In this document: positions 35,513-43,971 of the stretch, piece by piece
Layout: every line of letters starts with the position of its first letter
Numbering within the stretch: the first letter of the stretch is position 1
Assembly (NCBI RefSeq): GCF_008369325.1
Contig: NZ_VOBI01000020.1
Coordinates: forward strand, 52,353-116,352
Direction of reading: 5' to 3'
DNA: 64,000 bases
Origin: Pseudomonas sp. ANT_H12B
GTDB taxonomy: Bacteria; Pseudomonadota; Gammaproteobacteria; Pseudomonadales; Pseudomonadaceae
Program-made: the position numbers and the translations under genes
The notes under the pieces: generated by a model
What the model was told of the DNA's origin: nothing
The model's database searches: none
The model's input: only the letters and a program-made list of their open reading frames with translations

Positions 35513-36802
35513 GTGAAAACACTATTTTCGCTTGAACAACTATTGTCTTATATACGGCAACATTCCAACTTTTACTGCCATCAACTGCAGCACTTACAAC
35601 AAGAGAGGCTTACTTTAAACGATGTGCCGCTTACCAACGTGGCTGACTATTGGGCTGGCAGCAATGATTTGAGTCATTGGCCGGTCCTCACCGGAAATGT
35701 CGACGATGCGCTGGTGTTTAAAACCGGCGGTTCGACCAGCCAGGGAAAACTGGCAATCTACACCTATAGCGAATGGCAAGTAATGGTCAGCACGTTTGGA
35801 CAAAGTTTGTCCTCTCAACTGAACGACGGCGACCGGGTCGCCAATCTGTTTTTTTCCGGTGATCTTTACGCAAGCTTTCTGTTCATCCACGACTCATTGG
35901 CCCATGTCGGGCGATCCATCTGCGAGTTTCCATTTACCGGACACGTCGAGCTGGACGTCTTGGCGGATGCCATTGCACAGCATCGTGTCAACGTTCTGGC
36001 CGGCGTACCGGCACAATTACTGCAACTCGCCGCGTATCTGAGTCAGCATGGACGAGTGTTGTGCGGGATCGAGACACTGCTCTATGGCGGGGAAAGCCTG
36101 TTTGCCCCGCAACTGGCCATTCTCACGGAAGTATTTCCCAACGCTCGCATTGCCTCTATCGGCTATGCCAGCGTAGACGCCGGTCTGATCGGTGCCACTG
36201 ACCGCGACTGTGCATTGGGCGAGCACCGCGTGTTCGAAGAACACACCCTCCTGGAAATCGTCGATGAACTCACCGGTGAAGTCATTGAGGAATGCGATCG
36301 CACCGGCCAGTTAGTGGTGACCAGTCTGACGCGCCGGCTCATGCCGCTGGTGCGTTATCCGGTGGGTGACCGTGCCTGCTGGCGTGAACCCGGCGCAACC
36401 CCAAGGCGCAAATTCGCGCTCAAAGGACGTAGCGCGCACAGTCAGCGGATACGGGTGGGCGTGCTGTCGTTATTGACCGACGAAATAAGCGAAATCGTTC
36501 AGCGCATCGCCAACACTGATCAATGGCAATTGCTCATTGAACAGTCCGGATGCAAGGACATCCTGAGTGTGAAATGGGTACCCGAAACCCAGTCAAAAGC
36601 CATTGAGCCGGTGCACCAGGCGCTGCGTGATGCGCTGGTTACTCACTACCCCACCATCGACGGACTGAGCCGTGCGGGTCAGCTGGATTTGCGAATCGTT
36701 GCCTGTGCGGCCACGGAGCTGACACTTCATCCCCGCTCCGGCAAACAACTGCGAGTGCAGGATTTGCGCATGTATGACGTACCGTTGGTGGAGCCTGCCT
36801 GA
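35513..36802 (+). CDS. Second PaaK-like adenylate-forming enzyme
   Basis: 429 residues of the phenylacetate-CoA ligase/coenzyme F390 synthetase group: FKTGGSTSQGKLAIYT (from residue 69), FFSGDLYASFLFIHDSLAHV, ETLLYGGESLFAPQL, and RYPVGDRACW. It parallels the C-terminal half of the preceding fusion, so one probably arose by duplication. It lacks the CoA-ligase C-terminal Lys region in a form I can recognise. The 64-bp gap before it is AT-rich; ATG-proximal gaggatcc gives a GTG start at 35513. The stop overlaps the next start by one base (TGATG). Confidence 0.78.
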   Translation: MKTLFSLEQLLSYIRQHSNFYCHQLQHLQQERLTLNDVPLTNVADYWAGSNDLSHWPVLTGNVDDALVFKTGGSTSQGKLAIYTYSEWQVMVSTFGQSLSSQLNDGDRVANLFFSGDLYASFLFIHDSLAHVGRSICEFPFTGHVELDVLADAIAQHRVNVLAGVPAQLLQLAAYLSQHGRVLCGIETLLYGGESLFAPQLAILTEVFPNARIASIGYASVDAGLIGATDRDCALGEHRVFEEHTLLEIVDELTGEVIEECDRTGQLVVTSLTRRLMPLVRYPVGDRACWREPGATPRRKFALKGRSAHSQRIRVGVLSLLTDEISEIVQRIANTDQWQLLIEQSGCKDILSVKWVPETQSKAIEPVHQALRDALVTHYPTIDGLSRAGQLDLRIVACAATELTLHPRSGKQLRVQDLRMYDVPLVEPA

Positions 36803-37755
36803 TGCGCCCTATTATTTTTCGGCCTTACCGGCCATCCGATGCCTGTGCCGTGAGCCGATTGTTTCGCGAGGTCTATGGCGATCATTACGTTCAGCCGGAT
36901 GTTTACCTGCCGAACATGATCAATCAGCACAATGTCGACGGGCGTTGGAAGTCCATGCTGGCGATGGACGACGAACGCATTCTCGGGCATGCAGCGTTGT
37001 GCTATGAAACGCCTTCCAGTACCCCGGAACTGGCCTTGAGCGCGGTACATCCCGCCGCGCGAGGGCAGAGTATCGCCACCCGTCTGGGTCGGGAGTTGCT
37101 GTCGCTGTCTGGGTCGCTGGGTTTCAACAGTGTCTCGATCAAACAAGTGACTCACCATTTCTACACTCAACGTATGGCAAACAGCGTCGGTTTCCACAGC
37201 ACTGGATTGCTTCCCGACTACGTACCGTCGCCCTTCGCCGAGCCGCTCCCGGAAACCATCGTGATGGGTTTGCACGTGATCGAAGGACACACACGCCCCC
37301 TCCCCGACATCCAGTGGCCCGAAAGCTATCGGGGGTTCATGCAGCACTTGTGTTCAGTGTTCGGAACTCACCCAGCCGCAATACCGCGGCCTTCACTGCC
37401 CCTGCAACTCAAACAACATCATCAAAGATTTGAGATGGTCATTCAGCGTTTGAACAAACGTTTACTCGAGCAGATCCGACAACTGCCCATGCACTGGCTG
37501 ATCTCGGCCAAACTCCAATTGACGCGGCACTTTGCCGAGGATTTGCGCAAATTGACGGCCCTTGGCTTTGCCTTTACCGGGCTTATGCCTACGCCATTCA
37601 ATAGCGGGTGGTTCGCACTGTTCCATCGAGGGAGTCAGCCTCGGCATCTCAACCTGCACTGCCCGCACATGCAACAGTTGCATGACGACTTACAACTAAA
37701 CGATACCGCCCATGCAAGTGCCACAGCACTGGACAAAACTCGCTCAGCTGCCTGA
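36802..37755 (+). CDS. GNAT acyltransferase with extra C-terminal domain
   Basis: 317 residues, overlapping the previous stop by one base. Residues 1 to about 150 form a GNAT fold: FRPYRPSDACAVSRLFREVYG, LALSAVHPAARGQSIATRLG (acyl-CoA loop), then FYTQRMANSVGFHSTGLLPD. Residues about 170-317 are an additional domain, possibly a second degenerate GNAT half (ITALGFAFTG-like segment LRKLTALGFAFTGLMPTPFN). It would transfer an acyl group, perhaps from the adenylating enzymes of the same operon. It ends inside the convergent LysR gene (12-bp overlap). Confidence 0.78.
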   Translation: MRPIIFRPYRPSDACAVSRLFREVYGDHYVQPDVYLPNMINQHNVDGRWKSMLAMDDERILGHAALCYETPSSTPELALSAVHPAARGQSIATRLGRELLSLSGSLGFNSVSIKQVTHHFYTQRMANSVGFHSTGLLPDYVPSPFAEPLPETIVMGLHVIEGHTRPLPDIQWPESYRGFMQHLCSVFGTHPAAIPRPSLPLQLKQHHQRFEMVIQRLNKRLLEQIRQLPMHWLISAKLQLTRHFAEDLRKLTALGFAFTGLMPTPFNSGWFALFHRGSQPRHLNLHCPHMQQLHDDLQLNDTAHASATALDKTRSAA

Positions 37756-38670
37756 GTCTCTTCGATAAAAATCATTTCCCGGCAGTGCGCAAAGCTCCAC
37801 CATCCAGTCGACGAACACCCGCACCCGCCGTGACAACTGGCGATGGGGCGGATAAAGCGCCGTCAGCGGCATAGCCGGTGGCGGCACCTCCCTCAGGAGT
37901 TCAATCAAACGACCCTCCTTCAATTGTCGGGCGACATGATAGTAGGGGGTCTGGACCAAACCATATCCCGCCTCACAGGCGGCCAGATAACCATCGGCAC
38001 TGTTGACCGCGACCTGCTTGGGCAGATCAACGAGCTGTATCTGCTCATTGACCATGAATTCGAGCCCGAAACGCTTACCGCTGCTGCTGGAGAAATATTC
38101 CACCATCTGATGGCCTTCAAGGTCCGCCAGACACTGAGGCGTCCCATGACGCTTTAAGTATTCGGGGCTGGCACACGTCACCTGGTCCAGCATGACCAGC
38201 GGGCGCGCTACCAACGAATCGTCCAGGGACGAGCCACCACGCAGCACGCAATCGACGCCTTCGCGAATCAGGTCCACAGGCTGGTCATTCAAGCCGATTT
38301 CCAGTTCGATCAAGGGATACCGGGCGGTGAAATCCGGCAATGCCGGAATGACGATCAAACGCCCTATTCCCGACGGCATGTCCATTCGCAGCAGCCCTTT
38401 AGGGTTGTGACGGGCAGCTGAGAACACCGCTTCGGTTTCCTCCAGGTCCGCCAGCAATCGCACGCAACGGGGGTAATAGGCTGCGCCGTCGAGCGTCAGA
38501 CTGAGCTGACGCGTGGTGCGTTGCAGCAATTGCACTCCAAGGTGTGCTTCCAGTTGCTTGATCAGAATGGTCACCGAAGCACGCGGCAATTGCAGGCTGT
38601 CCGCCGCTTTGGCAAAACCGCCGAGCTCAACAATTCGGGTGAACACGCGCATCGCATTGAAACGGTCCAT
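37744..38670 (-). CDS. LysR-family regulator
   Basis: 308 residues with a standard N-terminal helix-turn-helix (MRVFTRIVELGGFAKAADSLQLPRASVTILIKQLE) and a CrgA-like effector domain (DCVLRGGSSLDDSLVARPL). It is divergent from the aldo/keto reductase at 38789, the typical target arrangement. It is convergent with the acyltransferase, overlapping its end by 12 bp. Control of the LuxE/LuxC-like operon is possible but less likely from the gene orientation. Confidence 0.85.
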   Translation of the reverse strand: MDRFNAMRVFTRIVELGGFAKAADSLQLPRASVTILIKQLEAHLGVQLLQRTTRQLSLTLDGAAYYPRCVRLLADLEETEAVFSAARHNPKGLLRMDMPSGIGRLIVIPALPDFTARYPLIELEIGLNDQPVDLIREGVDCVLRGGSSLDDSLVARPLVMLDQVTCASPEYLKRHGTPQCLADLEGHQMVEYFSSSSGKRFGLEFMVNEQIQLVDLPKQVAVNSADGYLAACEAGYGLVQTPYYHVARQLKEGRLIELLREVPPPAMPLTALYPPHRQLSRRVRVFVDWMVELCALPGNDFYRRDSGS

Positions 38671-38788
38671 AGCTTGGGCATACCGGCTGATTATTTAGAA
38701 ACTACAAACAGTGATAGCAGTTTTAGCCGGTTTAACTTGTTTCTGTCGACGTCAACAATGGGGTTCACATTCACAGGGAGCTGATGTC

Positions 38789-39784
38789 ATGCAAACACGT
38801 CAACTGGGCAAAAACGGCCCGCAGGTTTCCGCGATCGGTCTGGGCTGCATGGGCATGACTGATTTCTACACAACGGGCGTCGACACCCGCGAAGCCACGG
38901 CCACTTTGCATCGCGCGCTGGAGTTGGGGATCAACCTGCTCGACACCGCCGACATGTACGGCCCACACACCAACGAAGAACTGATCGGCAAAGCCATCGT
39001 CGGCAAGCGTGACCAGGTGTTTCTGGCGAGTAAATTCGGCATCGTCCGCGACCCGGCAAACCCGGTTGCGCGGGGCGTCAACGGTCGACCGGACTATATA
39101 CGAGCCTCTATCGACGGCACCCTCAAGCGTCTTGGCGTTGAAACCCTGGACTTGTACTACCAGCACCGCATCGACCCACACGTGGCCATCGAGGAAACCG
39201 TCGGCGCGATGGCCGAATTGGTGAAGGCCGGCAAGGTTCGTTATCTGGGTTTGAGCGAAGCCTCGGGCGCGACGCTGGAGCGGGCACACAAGGTCCATCC
39301 GATCAGTGCACTGCAAAGCGAATATTCCTTGTGGAGCCGCGATCAGGAGGAGAACGGTTGCCTCGCCGCGTGTCAACGCCTGGGAATCGCCTTCGTCCCT
39401 TACAGCCCGCTGGGCCGGGGATTTCTAACCGGCGCACTGAAAAGTCCCGATGATTTCGCGGCGGACGACTACCGTCGCTTCAGCCCGCGTTTTCAAGGGG
39501 AGAATTTCGCGAAAAATCTAGTGTTGGTGCAGCAAGTGCAGGACCTGGCCGCAGAAAAAGGCGTGACGGCCGGCCAATTGGCACTGGCGTGGGTGCTGGC
39601 CCAAGGCGATTACTTGATCCCGATTCCGGGGACCAAACAACGTAAATACCTGGAAGAGAATGTGGCAGCGCTGGACGTGAAGCTGAGCCGCGAAGAATTG
39701 CACGCCCTTGAAGCAATATTCCCGGCGAATGCCACCGCCGGCTTGCGTTATCCGGAAGAGGTCATGAAGTTGCTGGACCGCTAA
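38789..39784 (+). CDS. Aldo/keto reductase (YakC-like)
   Basis: 331 residues from ATG 38789 after an agggag site; the frame extends to 38711 without support. NADP-dependent barrel with LLDTADMYGPHTNEEL (catalytic Asp, Tyr), VFLASKFGI (Lys), and LYYQHRIDP (His). The C-terminal cofactor site is IPIPGTKQRKYLEENVAAL. Close to the pyridoxal/aldehyde reductase type found widely next to LysR regulators. Divergent from the LysR gene at 38670. Confidence 0.86.
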   Translation: MQTRQLGKNGPQVSAIGLGCMGMTDFYTTGVDTREATATLHRALELGINLLDTADMYGPHTNEELIGKAIVGKRDQVFLASKFGIVRDPANPVARGVNGRPDYIRASIDGTLKRLGVETLDLYYQHRIDPHVAIEETVGAMAELVKAGKVRYLGLSEASGATLERAHKVHPISALQSEYSLWSRDQEENGCLAACQRLGIAFVPYSPLGRGFLTGALKSPDDFAADDYRRFSPRFQGENFAKNLVLVQQVQDLAAEKGVTAGQLALAWVLAQGDYLIPIPGTKQRKYLEENVAALDVKLSREELHALEAIFPANATAGLRYPEEVMKLLDR

Positions 39785-39796
39785 CCCCACCTTACC

Positions 39797-39832
39797 CTGA
39801 GCGCCGACGCCGACGCCGACGCCGGCGCTCAG
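39797..39832. repeat. GCCGAC hexamer repeat within a perfect hairpin
   Basis: CTGAGCGCC (39797-39805) pairs with GGCGCTCAG (39824-39832). The loop is built from tandem gacgcc/gccgac hexamers. No T-run follows, so it is a stem-loop of uncertain function, perhaps an imperfect terminator, 13 bases after the reductase stop. Confidence 0.6.
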
Positions 39833-39999
39833 CGGCCAACCTGACAACTTTGTAATGCGCACCTCATCTGACTGACAGCTTTGATCTACGATGATCAAAC
39901 GGCCCGGTTTTGTATTACTTCGAAACACACCTTGAATGCCTGACCGGGAAAAATGGTCAGAATGCATTTTTTTGGCCGCAATCCGAAACGAGATCCCCC

Positions 40000-40446
40000 A
40001 TGCGAACCCACCTGCGTCTGGTCGCCCTGAGCGCCCTGTTCATCTCCTCCCTGGCCCAGGCCGCTGACCTGATCCCGATTGAAGTCCACCGCGACGCCAA
40101 TTGCGGTTGCTGCAAAAAATGGATCAGCCATCTGGAGGCCAACGGCTTCAAGGTCGAAGATCACGTCGAATCCAACATGAGTGAATTCAAGCAACAACAC
40201 GGTGTTCCGCCGCGCTTGGCGTCGTGCCACACCGGTTTGATCAACGGTAAATTCGTCGAAGGCCATGTGCCGGCCGATCAGGTGCTGGCGCTGAGCAAGC
40301 GCGACGATCTGTTGGGCGTTGCCGCCCCCGGCATGCCCATGGGTTCACCCGGCATGGAAATGGACGGCATGAGCGATGCCTATCAGGTGATCGGCCTGAA
40401 AAAGGATGGCACTGACATGGTGGTGGCGGACTACCCCGCCCATTGA
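40000..40446 (+). CDS. DUF411 periplasmic metal-binding protein
   Basis: 148 residues. A signal peptide (LRLVALSALFISSLAQAA) is followed by the DUF411 signature HRDANCGCCKKWISHLEANG with a CxCC-type cluster, then GVPPRLASCHTGLI and GHVPADQVLAL. A Met-rich loop (GMPMGSPGMEMDGMS) suggests Cu(I) binding. Family members are implicated in copper handling and are often encoded in metal-resistance regions. The stop overlaps the next start (TGATG). Confidence 0.85.
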   Translation: MRTHLRLVALSALFISSLAQAADLIPIEVHRDANCGCCKKWISHLEANGFKVEDHVESNMSEFKQQHGVPPRLASCHTGLINGKFVEGHVPADQVLALSKRDDLLGVAAPGMPMGSPGMEMDGMSDAYQVIGLKKDGTDMVVADYPAH

Positions 40447-40880
40447 TGTTCGGTGCGTACATCGGGCTCTTCCTCGCGGCATTCGGTGCGGCAACCTTGC
40501 TGCCCTTGCAGTCCGAAGCGGTGCTGGTGGGACTGTTGCTCAGCGGCAAGTATTGGCTCTGGTCGCTACTGGCGGTCGCGACCCTGGGCAATGTCTTGGG
40601 CTCGCTACTGAACTGGTGGCTGGGCCGAGGCATCGAGCGGTTTCGTGACCGACGCTGGTTTCCGGTCAGCCCGCGTCATCTGGACAAAGCCCGACTTCAC
40701 TATCAACGCTATGGGCATTGGTCATTGCTGCTGAGTTGGGTGCCTGTTATCGGTGATCCGCTGACCTTGGTGGCCGGTGTGATGCGCGAGCCACTGGGTC
40801 GATTCCTGCTGATCGTGACTCTCGCCAAGGGCGCCCGTTATGGCGTCCTGGCCTTCGCCACATTGGGCTGGATGAGTTGA
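40446..40880 (+). CDS. YqaA-like (DedA superfamily) membrane protein
   Basis: 144 residues from the ATG that overlaps the DUF411 stop. Several membrane segments; the family core is GNVLGSLLNWWLGRGIERF and RYGHWSLLLSWVPVIGDPLTLVAGVMR, with the Gly/Pro-rich re-entrant loop of SNARE-associated/DedA proteins. These act as lipid scramblase-like or transport proteins. Coupling to the DUF411 gene suggests a joint envelope or copper function. Confidence 0.82.
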   Translation: MFGAYIGLFLAAFGAATLLPLQSEAVLVGLLLSGKYWLWSLLAVATLGNVLGSLLNWWLGRGIERFRDRRWFPVSPRHLDKARLHYQRYGHWSLLLSWVPVIGDPLTLVAGVMREPLGRFLLIVTLAKGARYGVLAFATLGWMS

Positions 40881-40965
40881 ACGATCACCCTCCTCGATTG
40901 CCTGTGTTTAATGTCGCCCTAATCATGCCGTTCCAGCATCGGCCGATTTCCAATGGAGTTCACCC

Positions 40966-41991
40966 ATGTCCCCAACCCTCTCCCGCTGGCTACCCGCCCT
41001 GCTGCTGAGCGCCGCACTGCCCGTCATTGCCCACGCCGAAGGCCCGGAATATGGCCCGCAGCTGCAAGGTTTCGAATATCCCTATACGGTCAAGCATTTC
41101 GCCTTTGAGTCTCAGGGCAAATCCCTGCAAATGGGTTACATGGACGTCGCCGCCCACGGCAAGGCCAACGGACGCAGCGTGGTGCTGATGCACGGCAAGA
41201 ATTTCTGCGGTGCGACCTGGGACAGTTCGATCAAGGCCCTGAGTGAGGCCGGTTACCGGGTCATCGCCCCGGACCAGATTGGTTTCTGCACCTCCAGCAA
41301 GCCGGACAACTATCAATACACGTTCCAGCAACTGGCGGCCAACACCCAGCAACTGCTCAAGGCCCTCGGCATACAAAAGGCCGCCCTGCTCGGGCACTCC
41401 ACCGGCGGCATGCTCGCTACTCGCTATGCGTTGCAATACCCCGATCAGGTCGAACAATTGGCCTTGGTCAACCCGATCGGCCTGGAAGACTGGAAAGCCC
41501 TCGGCGTGCCGTATCGCACCGTGGACCAATGGTATGAGCGCGAACTGAAAGTGACGGCGCAGGGCATCCACGACTACCAACGCAGCACTTACTACGACGG
41601 CCGCTGGAAGCCCGAATTCGACCGCTGGGTGGACATGTACGCGGGCCTCGCCAAGGGCCCGGGCAAAACTGCGGTGGCGTGGAACTCGGCACTGATTTAC
41701 GACATGATCTTCACCCAACCGGTGTACTACGAGTTCAAGGACCTGAAAGTGCCGACCCTGTTGCTGATCGGCACCGCCGATACCACCGCCATCAACAAAG
41801 ACATCGCGCCGCCCGAGGTCAAGGCGAAAATCGGTCATTACGATGTACTCGGCAAACAAGTGGCGAAACTGATTCCCCAATCGACGCTGGTCGAGTTCCC
41901 CGGCATGGGCCACGCGCCGCAGATGGAAGAACCGGTGAAATTCCACCAGGCTTTGCTCGCCTGGCTGAACAAAACCAACCCCGTTCATTGA
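40966..41991 (+). CDS. Exported alpha/beta hydrolase
   Basis: 341 residues with a signal peptide (LPALLLSAALPVIAHAEG). The hydrolase fold shows the oxyanion region VVLMHGKNFCGATW, the nucleophile elbow GHSTGGMLATRYA (Ser), an Asp in LLLIGTADTTA, and the catalytic His in FPGMGHAPQMEEP. Likely a periplasmic esterase or lipase-like enzyme with an unknown substrate. Start ATG 40966 after tggag. The dehydrogenase gene begins 13 bases after its stop, so they may be co-transcribed. Confidence 0.84.
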   Translation: MSPTLSRWLPALLLSAALPVIAHAEGPEYGPQLQGFEYPYTVKHFAFESQGKSLQMGYMDVAAHGKANGRSVVLMHGKNFCGATWDSSIKALSEAGYRVIAPDQIGFCTSSKPDNYQYTFQQLAANTQQLLKALGIQKAALLGHSTGGMLATRYALQYPDQVEQLALVNPIGLEDWKALGVPYRTVDQWYERELKVTAQGIHDYQRSTYYDGRWKPEFDRWVDMYAGLAKGPGKTAVAWNSALIYDMIFTQPVYYEFKDLKVPTLLLIGTADTTAINKDIAPPEVKAKIGHYDVLGKQVAKLIPQSTLVEFPGMGHAPQMEEPVKFHQALLAWLNKTNPVH

Positions 41992-42004
41992 TAAGGTAAG
42001 GCTG

Positions 42005-42958
42005 ATGGCTGTGCAGATTGCAGTGATTGATGACTGGCAGGATGTGGCCCGTGACGTGGTGGACTGGTCGGTGCTGGACGACATCGGCCAGGTGAGTTTT
42101 ATCCATGACTACCCTGCCGACAACGAAACCCTGGCAGCCCGTTTGGGCGAGTTCGAAGTGATCTGCGTGATGCGCGAACGCACCCGGTTCGATGAGGACC
42201 TGCTGCGACGTTTACCAAAACTCAAACTGCTGGTCACCGGTGGCATGCGCAACGCCGCGCTCGACCTCAAAGCCGCCGCAGCGCTGGGCATCCAGGTCTG
42301 CGGCACTGACAGTTACAAGCACGCCGCGCCGGAGCTGACCTGGGCGCTGATCATGGCTGCGACCCGCAACCTGGTGGCCGAGGCCAATGCCTTGCGCGCA
42401 GGCAAGTGGCAGCAAAGTCTGGGTGGCGATCTGCATGGCAAAACCTTGGCCATCCTGGGTCTGGGCAGCATCGGCACACGTGTTGCCCAGTTCGGTCAGG
42501 TGTTTGGCATGCGGGTGATCGCCTGGAGCGAAAACCTGACGGCCGAACGTGCAGCCGAAGTCGGCGTGACCTACGTCAGCAAGCAGGAACTGTTCGAACA
42601 AACCGATGTGTTGTCGGTGCATCTGGTGCTCAGTGACCGCAGTCGGGGATTGGTCGACGCCCAGGCACTGGACTGGATGAAGCCCACAGCACTGCTGGTC
42701 AACACCGCCCGTGGGCCGATTGTCGATGAAGCGGCGCTGATCAAAGCGCTGCAAAAACAGCGGCTGGCCGGGGCTGCGCTGGACGTCTTCGAGCATGAGC
42801 CCTTGCCGTCTCATCATGCGTTCAGAACCCTGGACAATGTGCTCGCCGCGCCCCACGTCGGGTATGTCAGCCAGCAGAACTACCACCAGTTCTTCTCGCA
42901 GATGATCGAGGACATTCAGGCGTGGGCGGCGGGAGAACCGATTCGTCTACTGAGCTGA
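42005..42958 (+). CDS. D-2-hydroxyacid dehydrogenase
   Basis: 317 residues, of the phosphoglycerate/D-lactate dehydrogenase superfamily. The NAD fold is LAILGLGSIGTRVAQFG; the second strand ends in ...ENLTAE. The catalytic Arg/Glu/His are in LVNTARGPIVDEAALI, DVFEHEPLP and APHVGYVSQQNY. It reduces a 2-keto acid to the D-hydroxy acid or the reverse; substrate unknown. A ribosome-binding site ataaggtaagg precedes ATG 42005. Confidence 0.86.
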   Translation: MAVQIAVIDDWQDVARDVVDWSVLDDIGQVSFIHDYPADNETLAARLGEFEVICVMRERTRFDEDLLRRLPKLKLLVTGGMRNAALDLKAAAALGIQVCGTDSYKHAAPELTWALIMAATRNLVAEANALRAGKWQQSLGGDLHGKTLAILGLGSIGTRVAQFGQVFGMRVIAWSENLTAERAAEVGVTYVSKQELFEQTDVLSVHLVLSDRSRGLVDAQALDWMKPTALLVNTARGPIVDEAALIKALQKQRLAGAALDVFEHEPLPSHHAFRTLDNVLAAPHVGYVSQQNYHQFFSQMIEDIQAWAAGEPIRLLS

Positions 42959-42971
42959 TACCGAGTCATCG

Positions 42972-43057
42972 TTCTTCGCCAGCAGGCTCGCTCCCACACT
43001 GATTTTGTGAGCGACACAGATCAAACGGGAGCGGCGGTGCGACTTGCTCGCGAATGG
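42972..43057. repeat. Degenerate REPIN
   Basis: One recognisable REP arm (cgccagcaggctcgctccc, about 42977) and a badly decayed second arm ending in cttgctcgcgaatgg (about 43043-43057). Confidence 0.6.
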
Positions 43058-43070
43058 CCTTACCACCGAT

Positions 43071-43285
43071 TTAACTGCCCTTCACTGCCACAAACGCCAC
43101 GGTCTCATAGGGCACCGTCACTACGTCCTTTCCACGCAGTTCAGGCTCGGCGGGCGGTGCCGCTGACGGCCAGCACCTCAGGCAAGGCTTCGGACAATTT
43201 CTCGAGCATCTGTGGCACCGGTTCCACGGCAATTACCTGCGTCCCCGTCGCCACCAGTCGGGCGGTGAAAATGCTGACGAGCATA
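43071..43285 (-). pseudogene. Remnant of a class I SAM-dependent methyltransferase
   Basis: On the minus strand FTARLVATGTQVIAVEPVPQ, MLEKLSEALPEVLAVSGTA is the SAM-binding region of a methyltransferase. It is joined directly, in another frame, to ELRGKDVVTVPYETVAFVAV and a stop at 43071, the usual C terminus of the same family. About 150 central codons and the N-terminal GxGxG loop are missing. A decayed gene with a large internal deletion. Confidence 0.65.
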
Positions 43286-43382
43286 GCGCCTCGATTTGAG
43301 CTTTCCTTGCAAAGACCCTCACAAAGAAATGAATAATTGTTCACCCCGAGGTGTTCACCTCTTATCGCGATGAGAATTGCCT

Positions 43383-43943
43383 ATGAACAGCCCAAACCTG
43401 AACACGCCAGCACGTTACGACCGCCTGACCATGAGCCTGCACTGGCTGACTGCATTGCTGGTGATTGGCATGTTCGCCAGCGCGCAGATCTGGGAGCAAC
43501 TGGCCAAAGGCACGCCGCTGCGCAAGGAATTGCAGGCGTTGCACATTTCCTGCGGCATCCTGCTGGCGGTGATCGTCATCGGCCGGCTGCTCTGGCGTCT
43601 GTCCCGTGGCCGGCGTTTGCCGCCCGCCAATCAGGGCGTGATGAACATTCTGGCGAAAACCGCGCACCTGGCGCTGTATGCCTTATTGCTGAGCCAGATC
43701 GTGTTGGGTTTTCTGTTTCGCTGGGCCCAGGCAGAACCGTTCAACTTTTTCGGCCTGTTCGATGTCCCAACCTTGATCACCTTCGATAAAAGCATGAAGT
43801 CGGTGTTTGGCGGCCTGCACGAACAAGTGGCGTGGGCGATCGTGATTCTGGCCGGGCTGCATGCCGTGATGGCGCTGGTTCACCATTACGGCCTGCGAGA
43901 TAACACCTTGCGCCGCATGTTGCCGGGGCGTGGTTCGAACTGA
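43383..43943 (+). CDS. Cytochrome b561
   Basis: 186 residues, four membrane helices. Haem-ligand histidines are in MSLHWLTALLVIGMF, ELQALHISCGILLAVI, AHLALYALLLSQIVLG and VFGGLHEQVAWAIVILAGLHAVMALVHHY. A CybB-type diheme protein that oxidises membrane quinol, possibly to scavenge superoxide. ATG 43383; an upstream TTG at 43377 is rejected. The TPR gene starts 28 bases after its stop, so the genes 43383-45827 may form one operon. Confidence 0.87.
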   Translation: MNSPNLNTPARYDRLTMSLHWLTALLVIGMFASAQIWEQLAKGTPLRKELQALHISCGILLAVIVIGRLLWRLSRGRRLPPANQGVMNILAKTAHLALYALLLSQIVLGFLFRWAQAEPFNFFGLFDVPTLITFDKSMKSVFGGLHEQVAWAIVILAGLHAVMALVHHYGLRDNTLRRMLPGRGSN

Positions 43944-43971
43944 AACAAATTAACGCTGTGGAGCGTTGCTC

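Noticed and set aside
30651..37755. Bioluminescence (lux) operon
   Set aside because: LuxE- and LuxC-like genes are present but luxA, luxB and luxD are not, and extra adenylating, acyltransferase and export genes are; the aldehyde must serve another purpose.
37744..38670. LysR gene as regulator of the LuxE/LuxC-like operon
   Set aside because: It is convergent at the 3' end of the operon and divergent from an aldo/keto reductase, its more likely target; not excluded.
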